From Streptomyces sp. NBC_00448 (lineage in GTDB: Bacteria; Actinomycetota; Actinomycetes; Streptomycetales; Streptomycetaceae), in NCBI RefSeq assembly GCF_036014115.1, contig NZ_CP107913.1:5317001-5381000 (forward strand): DNA of 64,000 nt, read 5' to 3'. The translations under genes were made by a program, and so were the position numbers. Every line of letters starts with the position of its first letter. Position 1 is the first letter of the stretch. Of this stretch, positions 42,372 to 51,007 are shown one piece after another. A model generated the notes under the pieces. It was not told the origin of the DNA. It did not search any database and worked only from the letters and a program-made list of their open reading frames with translations.

Positions 42372-42578
42372 GGGTGTCGTGTGGTGTCACGTGGTGCGAG
42401 ATGGTGCCAGCTGGTGCCATTCGTGTGCCGTCGTGACGGTAGGGGGCCGGGTGGTGCCGCGCTGGCTCAGGCTGGCTCCGAGCATTTCTGCAGGTGGGAG
42501 AGGTGTTTCGAGAAGGGTGACGTCGTGGCGCAGTGAGGGGGTTGCGTGTGGCGCCAATGTGGTGCCATGATGGCGTCA
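42372..42578. promoter_or_regulatory. Phased array of TGGYGYCA-like 8-mers upstream of the RHH regulator
   Basis: Direct repeats near TGGTGCCA begin at 42372, 42382, 42392, 42402 and 42412 (10-bp steps), then 42452, 42463 and 42473 (weaker), 42526, and 42549, 42560 and 42571 (11-bp steps; TGGCGCCA, TGGTGCCA, TGGCGTCA). The last touches the ATG at 42578. Spacing near one helical turn puts all copies on one face of the DNA, as expected for cooperative binding of a ribbon-helix-helix protein. Confidence 0.75.
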
Positions 42579-43093
42579 TGGATCTGAACCCGTATGTCGA
42601 CGCCCTTCGTCGCGAACTTGCCGTGGCCGCTGAGGCCGGCGGCGAGGACGCCCGCGAGTTGGCCGAGCGGCTCACCGCTCCGCTGGAGTCGGCGACCCGG
42701 CTGGCCATGCTCAACGTGCTCTCCGCCGCGATGGACGAGGTCACCCGCGAGCTCGCCCCGGGCTCCGTCGACGTACGGCTGCGCGGACTCGACCCGGACT
42801 TCGTGGTGACGCTGCCGCCCTCCGACAGCGGTCCCGCGGAGCCGGCCGCGCCCGTGGAACCGCTCAAGGGCCAGGCGCCCGACGACGGGGACGAGGGCGG
42901 CACCGCCCGCGTGAACCTGCGCCTGCCGGCGCACCTCAAGGCGCGTGCCGAGGAGGCCGCGAGCCGCGAGGGCCTGTCGGTCAACGCGTGGCTGGTCCGG
43001 GCCGTGTCGGCCGCGGTCGGCGGTGGCACGCAGCCGCGCAGGACGGAGAAGACCCGCACCATCGGACAGAGCTTCACCGGCTGGGTGCGCTGA
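42578..43093 (+). CDS. HicB-like ribbon-helix-helix regulator
   Basis: This 171-residue protein has a helical N-terminal part ('MDLNPYVDALRRELAVAAEA', 'LESATRLAMLNVLSAAMDE'), an acidic Pro-rich linker (about 80-115) and a C-terminal RHH/HicB-type DNA-binding domain: strand 'ARVNLRLPAHLK' then helices 'ARAEEAASREGLSVNAWLVRAVSAAV'. Such proteins are commonly labelled HicB-family antitoxins, but no HicA toxin is adjacent; the following genes are a DUF4097 protein and an ABC exporter. ATG 42578 lies inside the third 11-bp-spaced repeat, so the protein probably represses its own operon. A start 15 codons upstream is less likely. Confidence 0.85.
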   Translation: MDLNPYVDALRRELAVAAEAGGEDARELAERLTAPLESATRLAMLNVLSAAMDEVTRELAPGSVDVRLRGLDPDFVVTLPPSDSGPAEPAAPVEPLKGQAPDDGDEGGTARVNLRLPAHLKARAEEAASREGLSVNAWLVRAVSAAVGGGTQPRRTEKTRTIGQSFTGWVR

Positions 43094-43209
43094 CCGCGCC
43101 CACGCCAACGCGCACCACCCGCACGCGCACTCACCCGCACCCGCCCACTCCCACCCTTACCGCGCCCACCAGCGCGGACGCCAAAACGACTCGCGAGGAC
43201 GGTACAGCC

Positions 43210-44052
43210 ATGCCTTCTTTCGACACCCCCGAACCGATCTCGGTCATCGCCCACGTGGGCGCCGGTTCCATCCAGTTCACCGCGGCCGACCGCACCGACA
43301 CGGTCGTCGAGGTACGGCCGCGCGACCCGAAGCGGGACCGGGACGTGCGGGCCGCCGAGCAGACCGAAGTCACGTACGCGAGCGGCGTCCTGACCGTCAG
43401 GACGAAGCAGCGCTATCTCGTCGGGCCCACCGGCTCCGTCGACGTGATGGTCGACCTGCCCACCGGCTCGGGCGTGGAGGTGACCGGCTCCTGGACCCGG
43501 GTGCTCGGCGAGGGCCGGTTCGGCGAGGTCCGGGTGAAGACCTCGGGCGGTGACGTCCGCTTCGACACGACCGGGCCCATCCAGTTGACCGCCTCGTACG
43601 GCGCGGTCACCATCGACCGGATCGAGGGCACGGCCGAGATCACCGCCAGCTTCGGCAGCCTGCGCGTCGGCACCATCGACGGCCCGGCCGTCCTGAAGAA
43701 CTCGCACGGCGCCACGACCGTAGGCGCCGCGATCGGCGACCTGCGGGTGAGCGGTGCGCACGGCAACATCGACATCGTGCGCGCCGAGGGCTCGGTCACC
43801 GCCACCACCGCCCACGGAGCCTTGGGTATCGCCGAAGTCGCTCGCGGAACCGTCCAGTTGGACACGTCGTACGGGGCCATCGAGGTCGGCGTCCGCGAGG
43901 GCACCGCCGCCTGGCTCGACGTCAGCTCCGAGCACGGGCAGGTGCGCAACGCACTCGCCGAGGCCGGAGTCCCGCAGGAGACGGAGGACACCGTCGAGGT
44001 CCGCGCCCGGACCCGGTGGGGCAACATCGACGTGCGCCGCAGCCGGCTCTGA
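43210..44052 (+). CDS. DUF4097-family beta-strand repeat protein
   Basis: This 280-residue protein is made of short beta repeats of the DUF4097 (toastrack) kind: 'GDVRFDTTGPIQLTASYGAV', 'TIDRIEGTAEITASFGSLRV', 'ATTVGAAIGDLRVSGAHGNI', 'SVTATTAHGALGIAEVARG', each with the S/H-G-x-(V/I) turn. No signal peptide or membrane helix is present, so it is probably cytoplasmic or peripheral. It follows the RHH regulator by 116 bp and precedes the ABC exporter genes; this four-gene order recurs in Streptomyces as I recall, implying a shared but unknown task, perhaps membrane stress or export. Confidence 0.9.
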   Translation: MPSFDTPEPISVIAHVGAGSIQFTAADRTDTVVEVRPRDPKRDRDVRAAEQTEVTYASGVLTVRTKQRYLVGPTGSVDVMVDLPTGSGVEVTGSWTRVLGEGRFGEVRVKTSGGDVRFDTTGPIQLTASYGAVTIDRIEGTAEITASFGSLRVGTIDGPAVLKNSHGATTVGAAIGDLRVSGAHGNIDIVRAEGSVTATTAHGALGIAEVARGTVQLDTSYGAIEVGVREGTAAWLDVSSEHGQVRNALAEAGVPQETEDTVEVRARTRWGNIDVRRSRL

Positions 44053-44243
44053 GCGCCCGCCCCGCGACCCTGCGTACCAGCCCCGCCACCCCTGAGCGAC
44101 GCCGCCGCTGCCCGCCGACCCTGAGCGCCCGCCCCGCCAACTCGCCTGCTCCGCACCGCGGTTAGCCCCCCGCCCCGCACCCTTCACGCTCACACCCCAC
44201 CCCACCCCGCCTCGCCACGCCTCGACTCGAACGGGAGAGCCCC

Positions 44244-45248
44244 ATGGCTTCCTCTGTCATGCCCACGCCCAGGCATGCCGACGCCCATCCACCCGCCGCC
44301 ATCTCCGCGCTCGGCCTGCGCAAGTCCTACGGGGACAAGCTCGTCCTCGACGGCATCGACCTGCGCATCCCGGCCGGCTCCGTCTTCGCCCTGCTCGGGC
44401 CGAACGGCGCCGGCAAGACCACCGTCGTCAACATCCTCTCCACCCTCATCACCGCCGACGCCGGCCAGGCCCAGGTCGCGGGCCACGACGTGAACGCGGC
44501 GCCGAACGGGGTGCGCGGCGCGATCGGCGTCACCGGCCAGTTCTCCGCCGTCGACAACCTGATCACCGGCGAGGAGAACATGCTCCTCATGGCGGACCTG
44601 CACCACCTCCCCCGCCGTGAGGGCCGCCGTACCACCGCCGAACTGCTGGAGCGCTTCGACCTGGTGGAGGCCGCGAAGAAGCCCGCCTCCACCTACTCCG
44701 GCGGCATGAAGCGCCGCCTCGACATCGCCATGACCCTGGTCGGCGCCCCGCGGATCATCTTCCTCGACGAGCCGACCACCGGCCTCGACCCGCGCAGCCG
44801 CCACACCATGTGGGGGATCATCCGCGAGCTGGTCGCCGGCGGCGTGACCGTCTTCCTCACCACCCAGTACCTGGACGAGGCCGATGAACTCGCCGACCGC
44901 ATCGCGGTGTTGAGCGAGGGCACGATCGCCGCCGAGGGCAGCCCCGACGAGTTGAAGCGGCTCGTCCCGGGCGGCCACGTACGGCTGCGGTTCACCGACC
45001 CCTCCGCGTACCAGTCCGCCGCGGTCGTCCTGCGCGACGCCGCCAGGGACGACGCGGCGCTGTCGCTGCAGATCCCGCACGACGGCGGCCAGCGCGCGCT
45101 GCGCGCCCTCCTCGACCGGCTGGACTCGGCCGGCGTCGAGGCGGACGAACTGTCCGTGCACACCCCCGACCTCGACGACGTGTTCTTCGCCCTGACCGGC
45201 GGCGCCGCGACGGGCCGGTCCGACCACTCCCAGGAGGAAGCCCGATGA
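44244..45248 (+). CDS. DrrA-family ABC transporter ATP-binding protein
   Basis: This 334-residue ATPase has Walker A (GPNGAGKTT), the Q-loop in 'VTGQFSAVDNLITGEENMLL', the signature YSGGMKRRLDIAM, Walker B 'IIFLDEPTTGLDPRSRHTMW' and the switch region 'VTVFLTTQYLDEADELADRI', in which Gln replaces the usual His, as in DrrA-type drug exporters. The C-terminal domain ('GHVRLRFTDPSAYQSAAVVL' to 'PDLDDVFFALTGG') is also typical. ATG 44244 follows CGGGAGAG. Its stop overlaps the permease start (ATGA), so the two make one transporter. Confidence 0.95.
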   Translation: MASSVMPTPRHADAHPPAAISALGLRKSYGDKLVLDGIDLRIPAGSVFALLGPNGAGKTTVVNILSTLITADAGQAQVAGHDVNAAPNGVRGAIGVTGQFSAVDNLITGEENMLLMADLHHLPRREGRRTTAELLERFDLVEAAKKPASTYSGGMKRRLDIAMTLVGAPRIIFLDEPTTGLDPRSRHTMWGIIRELVAGGVTVFLTTQYLDEADELADRIAVLSEGTIAAEGSPDELKRLVPGGHVRLRFTDPSAYQSAAVVLRDAARDDAALSLQIPHDGGQRALRALLDRLDSAGVEADELSVHTPDLDDVFFALTGGAATGRSDHSQEEAR

Positions 45249-46033
45249 GCTCGCTCTCCCTCGCCGTGCGCGACTCGAACACGATGCTGCGCCGCAACCT
45301 GCTGCACGTGCGGCGCTACCCGTCCCTGACCCTGAACCTGCTGCTCACGCCGCTCATGCTCCTGCTGCTGTTCGTCTACGTCTTCGGCGACGTGATGAGC
45401 GCGGGGATCGGTGGCGGCGCCGACCGCTCCGCGTACATCGCCTACATCGTTCCGGGCATCCTGATGATGACCGTCGGCAGCACCGTGGTCGGAGCGGCGG
45501 TCTCCATCGCCATGGACATGTCCGAGGGAGTCGTCGCCCGCTTCCGTACGATGGCGATCCACCGCGGCTCCGTGATCATCGGGCACGTCGTCGGGAGCGT
45601 GCTCCAGTCGCTGGCCAGCGCGGTCCTCGTCGGTGCCGTCGCCGTGGCGATCGGCTTCCGGTCCAAGGACGCCACGGCCCTGGAGTGGCTGGCGGCGTTC
45701 GGCCTGCTCGCGCTCTTCGCCCTGGCGCTCACCTGGATCGCGGTCGGGATGGGCATGGCCAGCCCGAACGCCGAGGCGGCCGGCAACAGCGCCACGCCGC
45801 TGGTCCTCCTCCCGCTCATCTCCAGCGCCTTCATCCCGGCCGACACGATGCCCGGCTGGTTCCGGCCGATCGCCGAGTACCAGCCGTTCACTCCGGCCAT
45901 CGAGACCCTGCGCGGGCTCCTGCTGGGTACCGGGATCGGCGACAACTGGTGGATCGCGCTGGTCTGGTGCGTCGGCCTGACCGCACTCGGCTACCGCTGG
46001 TCGTCGGCGCTGTTCGACCGCGACCCGAAGTAA
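45245..46033 (+). CDS. DrrB-family ABC-2 transporter permease
   Basis: This 262-residue membrane protein has six predicted helices. The N-terminus 'RRNLLHVRRYPSLTLNLLLTP' and the 'IVPGILMMTVGSTVVGAAVS' segment are typical of DrrB. The loop 'GVVARFRTMAIHRGSVIIGHV' is the ABC-2 coupling motif, and 'LPLISSAFIPADTMPGWFRPIAEYQPFTP' matches the family C-terminal signature. It is co-translated with the ATPase and ends just before a strong bidirectional terminator, so the operon is RHH regulator, DUF4097, ATPase, permease. The exported compound is unknown. Confidence 0.95.
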   Translation: MSSLSLAVRDSNTMLRRNLLHVRRYPSLTLNLLLTPLMLLLLFVYVFGDVMSAGIGGGADRSAYIAYIVPGILMMTVGSTVVGAAVSIAMDMSEGVVARFRTMAIHRGSVIIGHVVGSVLQSLASAVLVGAVAVAIGFRSKDATALEWLAAFGLLALFALALTWIAVGMGMASPNAEAAGNSATPLVLLPLISSAFIPADTMPGWFRPIAEYQPFTPAIETLRGLLLGTGIGDNWWIALVWCVGLTALGYRWSSALFDRDPK

Positions 46034-46042
46034 CCGCGGGGA

Positions 46043-46074
46043 CCGGGCGGATACCCAGCGGGGTATCCGCCCGG
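46043..46074. terminator. Bidirectional hairpin terminator
   Basis: A perfect 14-bp stem CCGGGCGGATACCC/GGGTATCCGCCCGG with an AGCG loop lies 9 bp after the permease stop and 44 bp beyond the stop of the convergent oxidase gene. Confidence 0.88.
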
Positions 46075-46118
46075 CGCCGCGCGTGGCCCTCTCCCGGAAG
46101 GCGGCGCGGCTCCAGCGA

Positions 46119-47714
46119 TCAGGCGAGGACGCGCTGGTGCAGCGCGGTGACCGCGTTACGGGCCGAGGTGAAAGCGCCGTGCTGCCAGGCGTCCATGTAA
46201 CTCAGCCAGTCGCCGGCGAAGTAGACGCGGCCGGTGGGCTGGGTGAGCGGCTTGTACCGGGGGTCGTCCGGGCCGCCGGGGGTGCTGTGCCAGGCGGCTT
46301 CCTGGTAGGGGAACTGGCGCCAGTGGTGCGAGAACGAACTGGCCAGCTCGGAACGGTACTTGGCGCCGTAGATCTTCACGCCGGCCGCCACCGCACGGGC
46401 TTCACGCTGGGCCGGGGTGAGCGGAGCGTAGGAGTCGGCGTTCGAGCCGGTGTTGTAGTAGCCGATCATCAGACCCCGCTCGCCGTGGAAGCCGTAGGAG
46501 GGGTGCCAGATGTGCGTGACGTCGAGGTCGGTCTCGGTGATGCCGCCGTAGATGCGGTAATCGGTCTCCCACCAGCGGGACTTGTACTCCAGGCCGATCT
46601 TGGCCGCGGACGACGGCTTGATCGCCTCCAGTGCGGACTGCACGCCGGAGCCGAGGTTGTGCGGGACCTTGGCCAGGATGTTGGGCGGCATCGCGGACAC
46701 GCAGAAGTCCGCGGTGAGGCTGCGGGCACGGCCGTCGCGTTCGTAGGTGACGGTGACGCCGTGCTCGGTGTCGGTGATCCGCGTGACGGCGCTGCCGTAC
46801 TGGATGCGGTGCCCGCCGACCGCACGAGCGAGCGCGTACGGTATTCGGTCCATGCCGCCGACCGGCTGGAACATCAGCATGGCCTGGTCGAACTCGAACT
46901 CGAAGGAGAAGTAGCGGCCGACGCCGGTGGCGAAGACGTCCGACGCCGACGGCACGTCGCCGGCCACCACGCCGGGTTGGCCCGCGGCGCCGGGCCACAC
47001 GCTGTATCCGCGCCGGGTGCTGCCGCTGTAGTCCAGGGTGTCGCCGAGGTCGCCGTAGTCCTTGAGGAAGTCCATCAGGCGCTCTTTGTCCGACCCGGTC
47101 AACTGCTGGTCGAGCGCGCCCTGGTCGGTGAGTTTGGCCAGGAGTTCCGTGGTGTAGCCGAACACGTCCGCCTTCGCCACGCGGTAGCGCATCGGGGCGG
47201 TCATGCCGGCGGACTCGTTGTAGAGGAAGGCGTCCGCGTTGACGTTCGTGAACACCTCGACGGGCACGCCCAGTTCGCGGCAGTAGTCGAGGGTGACCAT
47301 CCACTGCGCGAGGCGGGCCGGGCCGGCGTTCATGTACTGGCCGTCGGAGAATCGGGCGGTCTGCTTGTTGCCGTACAGGTCGGTGGTGGTGGTGCCGCCG
47401 CGGATGGTGAAGTTGCGGCCGCCGGGGCGGCTTTGGGCTTCGAGGATCGTGCAGTCGTATCCGGCCTTGCCGAGTTCGTACGCGGTGGCGAGCCCGGCGA
47501 TGCCGCCGCCGAGCACGACGACCTTCGCGGCGGCCCGCCCGGAGAGCGTGAAGTCGCCCTTGCGCGGCGCACGGTAGTTCGCGGCCTCCTGCCCGGCCGC
47601 CTCGGCCGTCTGGGTCAGGCCGAGCGCTCCCATGGTGGCGAGCATGGCACCCGCTCCGCCGGTGGCACCCACCGCACGCAAGAACGCACGTCGGTTGAAC
47701 TGGGTCACTGTCAT
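46119..47714 (-). CDS. Tat-exported L-amino-acid / flavin monoamine oxidase
   Basis: This 531-residue exported flavoenzyme should oxidise an amino acid or amine to the imino product with H2O2 release. A Tat signal (FNRRAFLRAVGAT) is followed by a hydrophobic core and AEA-AG cleavage. The FAD site is 'VVVLGGGIAGLATAYELGKAG' (about residues 65-85), continued by 'LEAQSRPGGRNFTIRGG'. The C-terminal FAD motif is 'GRVYFAGDWLSYMDAWQHGAFTSA', with Trp in the position of the aromatic cage. 'SRWWETDYRIYGGITETDL' is typical of bacterial L-amino-acid oxidases. ATG 47714 follows GGAAAGGGG. Converges on the ABC operon. Confidence 0.92.
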   Translation of the reverse strand: MTVTQFNRRAFLRAVGATGGAGAMLATMGALGLTQTAEAAGQEAANYRAPRKGDFTLSGRAAAKVVVLGGGIAGLATAYELGKAGYDCTILEAQSRPGGRNFTIRGGTTTTDLYGNKQTARFSDGQYMNAGPARLAQWMVTLDYCRELGVPVEVFTNVNADAFLYNESAGMTAPMRYRVAKADVFGYTTELLAKLTDQGALDQQLTGSDKERLMDFLKDYGDLGDTLDYSGSTRRGYSVWPGAAGQPGVVAGDVPSASDVFATGVGRYFSFEFEFDQAMLMFQPVGGMDRIPYALARAVGGHRIQYGSAVTRITDTEHGVTVTYERDGRARSLTADFCVSAMPPNILAKVPHNLGSGVQSALEAIKPSSAAKIGLEYKSRWWETDYRIYGGITETDLDVTHIWHPSYGFHGERGLMIGYYNTGSNADSYAPLTPAQREARAVAAGVKIYGAKYRSELASSFSHHWRQFPYQEAAWHSTPGGPDDPRYKPLTQPTGRVYFAGDWLSYMDAWQHGAFTSARNAVTALHQRVLA

Positions 47715-48036
47715 GTCCCCTTTCCTTCGCTGGCCGCAGCGGACTCTGGCAGCCGGCTGTTACGGAGGACCTCCTGTACGTGTGTCGTGCAGGCAACGTC
47801 CGCTTCGGCGGCGTCTGTTGAGGTGCGCCCGAAGGCCGGCCCGCGGCGGGCTCACGGGGCTCCGGGGGGCGCGGTCGCGGACGTGCTCGCCCCGCTGCGG
47901 GACGAAGGCGCTTGCCCGAACCGGACCGTTCGTGTTCGGCTGCCCTCTCGATCCGCTGCCGTGTCGATCCTCGACGTCGCCGTTCGACCTGGGAGAGAGA
48001 GGGTCGATCGGCGACCCCCGAGCAAGGAGACCGACG
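47715..48036. promoter_or_regulatory. Divergent promoter region, palindrome at 47761-47778
   Basis: No gene lies between the oxidase and DGPF-protein genes. TAC-GGAGG-A-CCTCC-T-GTA at 47761-47778, 47 bp upstream of the oxidase start, is a near-perfect palindrome that could bind a dimeric regulator or fold in the oxidase leader. I could not place a confident ECF-type promoter for the DGPF gene. Confidence 0.35.
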
Positions 48037-48456
48037 ATGGCGAAGTACATGCTGATCATGCGCGGCACCGACGAGTCCGTCGCGACGATGATGTCCACAC
48101 CCTTCGAGGAGATGCTCGAGACCGTGGGGAGCTTCAACGAGGAGCTGATCCGGGCGGGCGTGCTCGTGGCCGCCGAGGGGCTGGACGACCCGTCGCAGGG
48201 TGTGGTGGTCGACTTCGGCGGGCCGGCCCCGGTGGTCACCGACGGTCCGTACGGCGAGACGAAGGAGCTGTTCGGCGGCTTCTACCTGATCGACGTCGCT
48301 TCCAAGGAGGAAGCCGTCGAGTGGGCCAAGCGCCTCCCGGCGGTGGCCGGCTCGAAGTGCGAGGTCCGCCGGGTGCCGGGCATCGACGAGTTTCCGCAGG
48401 ACAACGAGTGGATCATCAAGGAGCGGGCGTGGCGGGAGCGGACCGGGCAGATCTGA
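48037..48456 (+). CDS. YCII/DGPF-domain protein
   Basis: This 139-residue protein starts 'MAKYMLIMRGTDESVATMMS' and contains the motif 'VVTDGPYGETKELFGGFYLI', where the usual DGPF reads DGPY. The fold is a small alpha/beta dimer of the YCII superfamily. DGPF proteins are the constant neighbours of ECF42 sigma factors; their role is unknown. ATG 48037 follows AAGGAGA. Its TGA overlaps the sigma factor ATG (TGATG), so they are translationally coupled. Confidence 0.92.
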   Translation: MAKYMLIMRGTDESVATMMSTPFEEMLETVGSFNEELIRAGVLVAAEGLDDPSQGVVVDFGGPAPVVTDGPYGETKELFGGFYLIDVASKEEAVEWAKRLPAVAGSKCEVRRVPGIDEFPQDNEWIIKERAWRERTGQI

Positions 48457-49817
48457 TGCCCGGCGGCGTCGGTGGCACTCCGGGGGCCGGCGGCACACCG
48501 AGCGCCGGCGACACACCTAGCGTCGGCGGCACGCCGGTCGCCGAGGCGGCGCGGCGGGCCGCCTCGGCCGTCTGGCGGATCGAGTCCGCGCGGATCGTCG
48601 GTGCGCTGGCCCGCTTCACCGGGGACTTCGCGCTCGCCGAGGACGTCGCGCAGGAGGCGCTGGCGGAGGCCCTCGTCACCTGGTCGCGCGACGGTGCGCC
48701 GGCCGAGCCGGTGGGCTGGTTGCTGGCGACCGCGCGGCGGCGGGCCATCGACGCGTTCCGCCGCAGGTCGGCGCTGGACGAGCGGTACGCCCTGCTCGCG
48801 GGCCAACTGGGCGAGGGCCAGTTCAGTTCGGGCGTGCGGGCCGCGCCCGGCCGGCCGGACGACCTGCCGTGGGACCCCGACCGGATCGACGACGACGTCC
48901 TCGCGCTGATGTTCACCGCCTGCCACCCGGTGCTCTCGCCCGAGGCCCGGGTAGCGCTCACCCTGCGGGTGGTGGGCGGCCTGTCCAGCGAGGAGATCGC
49001 CCGCGCCTTCCTCGTGCCCACCCCGACCGTCCAGGCCCGGATCACCCGGGCGAAGAAGACGATCGCCGCAGCGCGCGTACCGTTCGCGCTGCCGCCGCCC
49101 GAGGAGCGGCGCGAGCGGCTCGGCGCCGTCCTCAGCGTCCTGTACGTGATCTTCACGGAGGGCTCGACGGCGACGGCCGGCGACCGCCTGCTGCGCCCCG
49201 ACCTGGCGTACGAGGCCGTCCGGTTGGCCCGGACGCTGGCCGCCCTGCTCCCCGCCGAGCCGGAGGTGTACGGCCTGCTCGCGCTGTTCGAGCTCACCGC
49301 CGCGCGCTTTCCGGCGCGTACCGGGCCCGACGGGCAGGCGGTGCTCCTGGAGGACCAGGACCGGCGCCTGTGGGACCGGTCGGCGGTCCGCCGCGGCCTG
49401 GCCGCGCTCGGCCGGGCCACGACCGCCGGGCGGGGCCTCGGACCGTACGGCCTCCAGGCGGCGATCGCGGTCTGCCACGACACGGCGCCCTCGGTGCGGG
49501 AGACCGACTGGGAGCGCGTCGTGCTCCTCTACGAGGCGCTCGGCCGGGTGGCCCCCTCACCCGTGGTCGAGCTCAACCGGGCCGTGGCCGTCGCGATGGC
49601 GAGCGGACCGCGTCAGGCGCTGCGCATGGTGGACGAACTGGCCGCATCCGGTGCCCTGTCCGGGTCGCACCTGCTCCCGAGCGTGCGGGGCGAACTGCTC
49701 ACCCGGCTCGGCCGGACCGCCGAGGCCCGGGCCGAACTGGAACTCGCCGCCCGGCTGTGCCGCAACGCCCGCGAGCGGTCCGTACTGCTGGGCAAGGCGG
49801 CCGCGTTGGGGCGGTGA
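48456..49817 (+). CDS. ECF42-type RNA polymerase sigma factor with C-terminal extension
   Basis: This 453-residue protein begins with a Gly/Thr/Pro-rich repeat tail ('GGTPGAGGTPSAGDTPSVGG'), then sigma region 2 ('RIESARIVGALARFTGDFAL', 'AEDVAQEALAEALVTW', 'PVGWLLATARRRAIDAFRRR') and region 4 ('LTLRVVGGLSSEEIARAFLVPTPTVQARITRAKKTI'). A TPR-like C-terminal extension of about 220 residues follows ('VLYVIFTEGSTA', 'LALFELTAARFPAR', 'VVELNRAVAVAMASGP'), which in ECF42 proteins replaces the anti-sigma factor as the control module. The targets normally include the DGPF gene encoded just upstream. No anti-sigma gene is nearby. Confidence 0.94.
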   Translation: MPGGVGGTPGAGGTPSAGDTPSVGGTPVAEAARRAASAVWRIESARIVGALARFTGDFALAEDVAQEALAEALVTWSRDGAPAEPVGWLLATARRRAIDAFRRRSALDERYALLAGQLGEGQFSSGVRAAPGRPDDLPWDPDRIDDDVLALMFTACHPVLSPEARVALTLRVVGGLSSEEIARAFLVPTPTVQARITRAKKTIAAARVPFALPPPEERRERLGAVLSVLYVIFTEGSTATAGDRLLRPDLAYEAVRLARTLAALLPAEPEVYGLLALFELTAARFPARTGPDGQAVLLEDQDRRLWDRSAVRRGLAALGRATTAGRGLGPYGLQAAIAVCHDTAPSVRETDWERVVLLYEALGRVAPSPVVELNRAVAVAMASGPRQALRMVDELAASGALSGSHLLPSVRGELLTRLGRTAEARAELELAARLCRNARERSVLLGKAAALGR

Positions 49818-49861
49818 CCATCCGCCCGGGGGCGCGGCCGAGGAGCCGATCACACGGCGGT

Positions 49862-49906
49862 GCGCGGAACAACGCGCGGAACGACGCGCGCAGCGGCGCG
49901 CGGAAC
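49862..49906 (+). repeat. 12-bp GCGCGGAACRRC minisatellite
   Basis: In the 145-bp gap after the sigma factor gene, GCGCGGAAC recurs at 49862, 49874 and 49898, with a degenerate copy (GCGCGCAGC) at 49886, giving four units of 12 bp. No gene covers it. Confidence 0.65.
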
Positions 49907-49962
49907 GGTGCCTCGGTCGGTGCCCGCGGAACGCCCCGAGCGGCTTCCCGGATGATGGAGTC

Positions 49963-50805
49963 ATGCGCATCGGCATCATCGGTACGGAGAGCAGCCACGT
50001 CGACCACATCGTCGACCACCTCAACGTCAAGGCCCTGGGCGACGACGCCCGCGTGGTGGCGCTGAGCGGCGGCGCCTCGCAGCGCAACGAACTCCTGCGG
50101 GCCAAGGGCGCGGTGGAGCGGATCGTCGACGCACCCACCGAACTGCTGGGCCTGGTCGACGCGGTGATGGTCACCGACCGGGACGGCGGCCTGCACCGCG
50201 CCCACGCCGTGCCGTTCCTCCAGCAGGGCCTGCCGGTCTTCGTGGACAAGCCGCTCGCCTGCGACGTGGCGGACGCGGAGGCGATCATCGCGGCCGCCCG
50301 CGCGCACGACGCCCCGCTCACCTCGTACTCGGCGCTACGCTGGCTGCCCGACACCGACGCCCTCGCCGCCGACGCGGCGGCCCGGGGCGCGGCGCAGGTC
50401 GTCGTCGCATCCGGCCCGGCCGACCCGGACAGCCCGTACGGCGGCGTCTTCTTCTACGGCGTCCACGCGGTGGAGGTGGCGCTGCGGCTGGCTCCCGGCG
50501 CGCTCGGCCACATCCGCGTCGAACGTTCCGCGGCGGCCATCACGGCGACGGCTGTCGCGGGAGCCACCCGCGTCGTGGTCAACCTGGTGCGCCCCACCGA
50601 GACCGCGCAGATCCCCTTCCACGCCATGGTCGTCTCCCGCGAGGCCATCGCCCAGCGCACCCTGCCCCTCGACGACCACTACCTGCTCCCCGGCCTCAAG
50701 ACGTTCCTGCACATGGCCCGCACGGGCACACCGCCCCTGTCCTACGACGACCTGCTGCGCCCGGTGCGCTTCCTCCACGAGGTGTCCACGGCCCTCCCCG
50801 GCTGA
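49963..50805 (+). CDS. Gfo/Idh/MocA-family oxidoreductase
   Basis: This 280-residue protein has an N-terminal Rossmann-like start 'MRIGIIGTESSHVDHIVDHL', where the canonical GxGxxG is weak (GTESSH), then 'AVMVTDRDGGLHRAHAVPFL' and the family motif 'GLPVFVDKPLACDVADAEAI' (EKP/DKP with catalytic Lys). The C-terminal domain includes 'GVFFYGVHAVEVALRLAPG'. At 280 residues it is shorter than the usual 330-400. It is probably an NAD(P)-dependent sugar or cyclitol dehydrogenase, though the altered glycine motif leaves cofactor binding open. ATG 49963 follows GGAG. No clear operon partner. Confidence 0.85.
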   Translation: MRIGIIGTESSHVDHIVDHLNVKALGDDARVVALSGGASQRNELLRAKGAVERIVDAPTELLGLVDAVMVTDRDGGLHRAHAVPFLQQGLPVFVDKPLACDVADAEAIIAAARAHDAPLTSYSALRWLPDTDALAADAAARGAAQVVVASGPADPDSPYGGVFFYGVHAVEVALRLAPGALGHIRVERSAAAITATAVAGATRVVVNLVRPTETAQIPFHAMVVSREAIAQRTLPLDDHYLLPGLKTFLHMARTGTPPLSYDDLLRPVRFLHEVSTALPG

Positions 50806-51007
50806 CCCCTCCGCGGTGGCCGTCCCGCGATGCCGGGCCGTACCGGATTCCACCCACGTGCCCGGGCGGAACCCGGACCGCGTGCCGGGTCGACCGAACG
50901 CTTCACCTGCTCGGCCGCTCCGCCTGAGGCCAAGGTGACGGACGGGACGCACCTCCGATGCGGTGGGGGGTTGCCTGGTGGCGCCGAGGTCCGGTGAACG
51001 ACGTCGC

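Noticed and set aside
42578..43093. HicAB toxin-antitoxin module
   Set aside because: Only the HicB/RHH-like protein is present; the next gene is a DUF4097 protein, not a HicA mRNA interferase.
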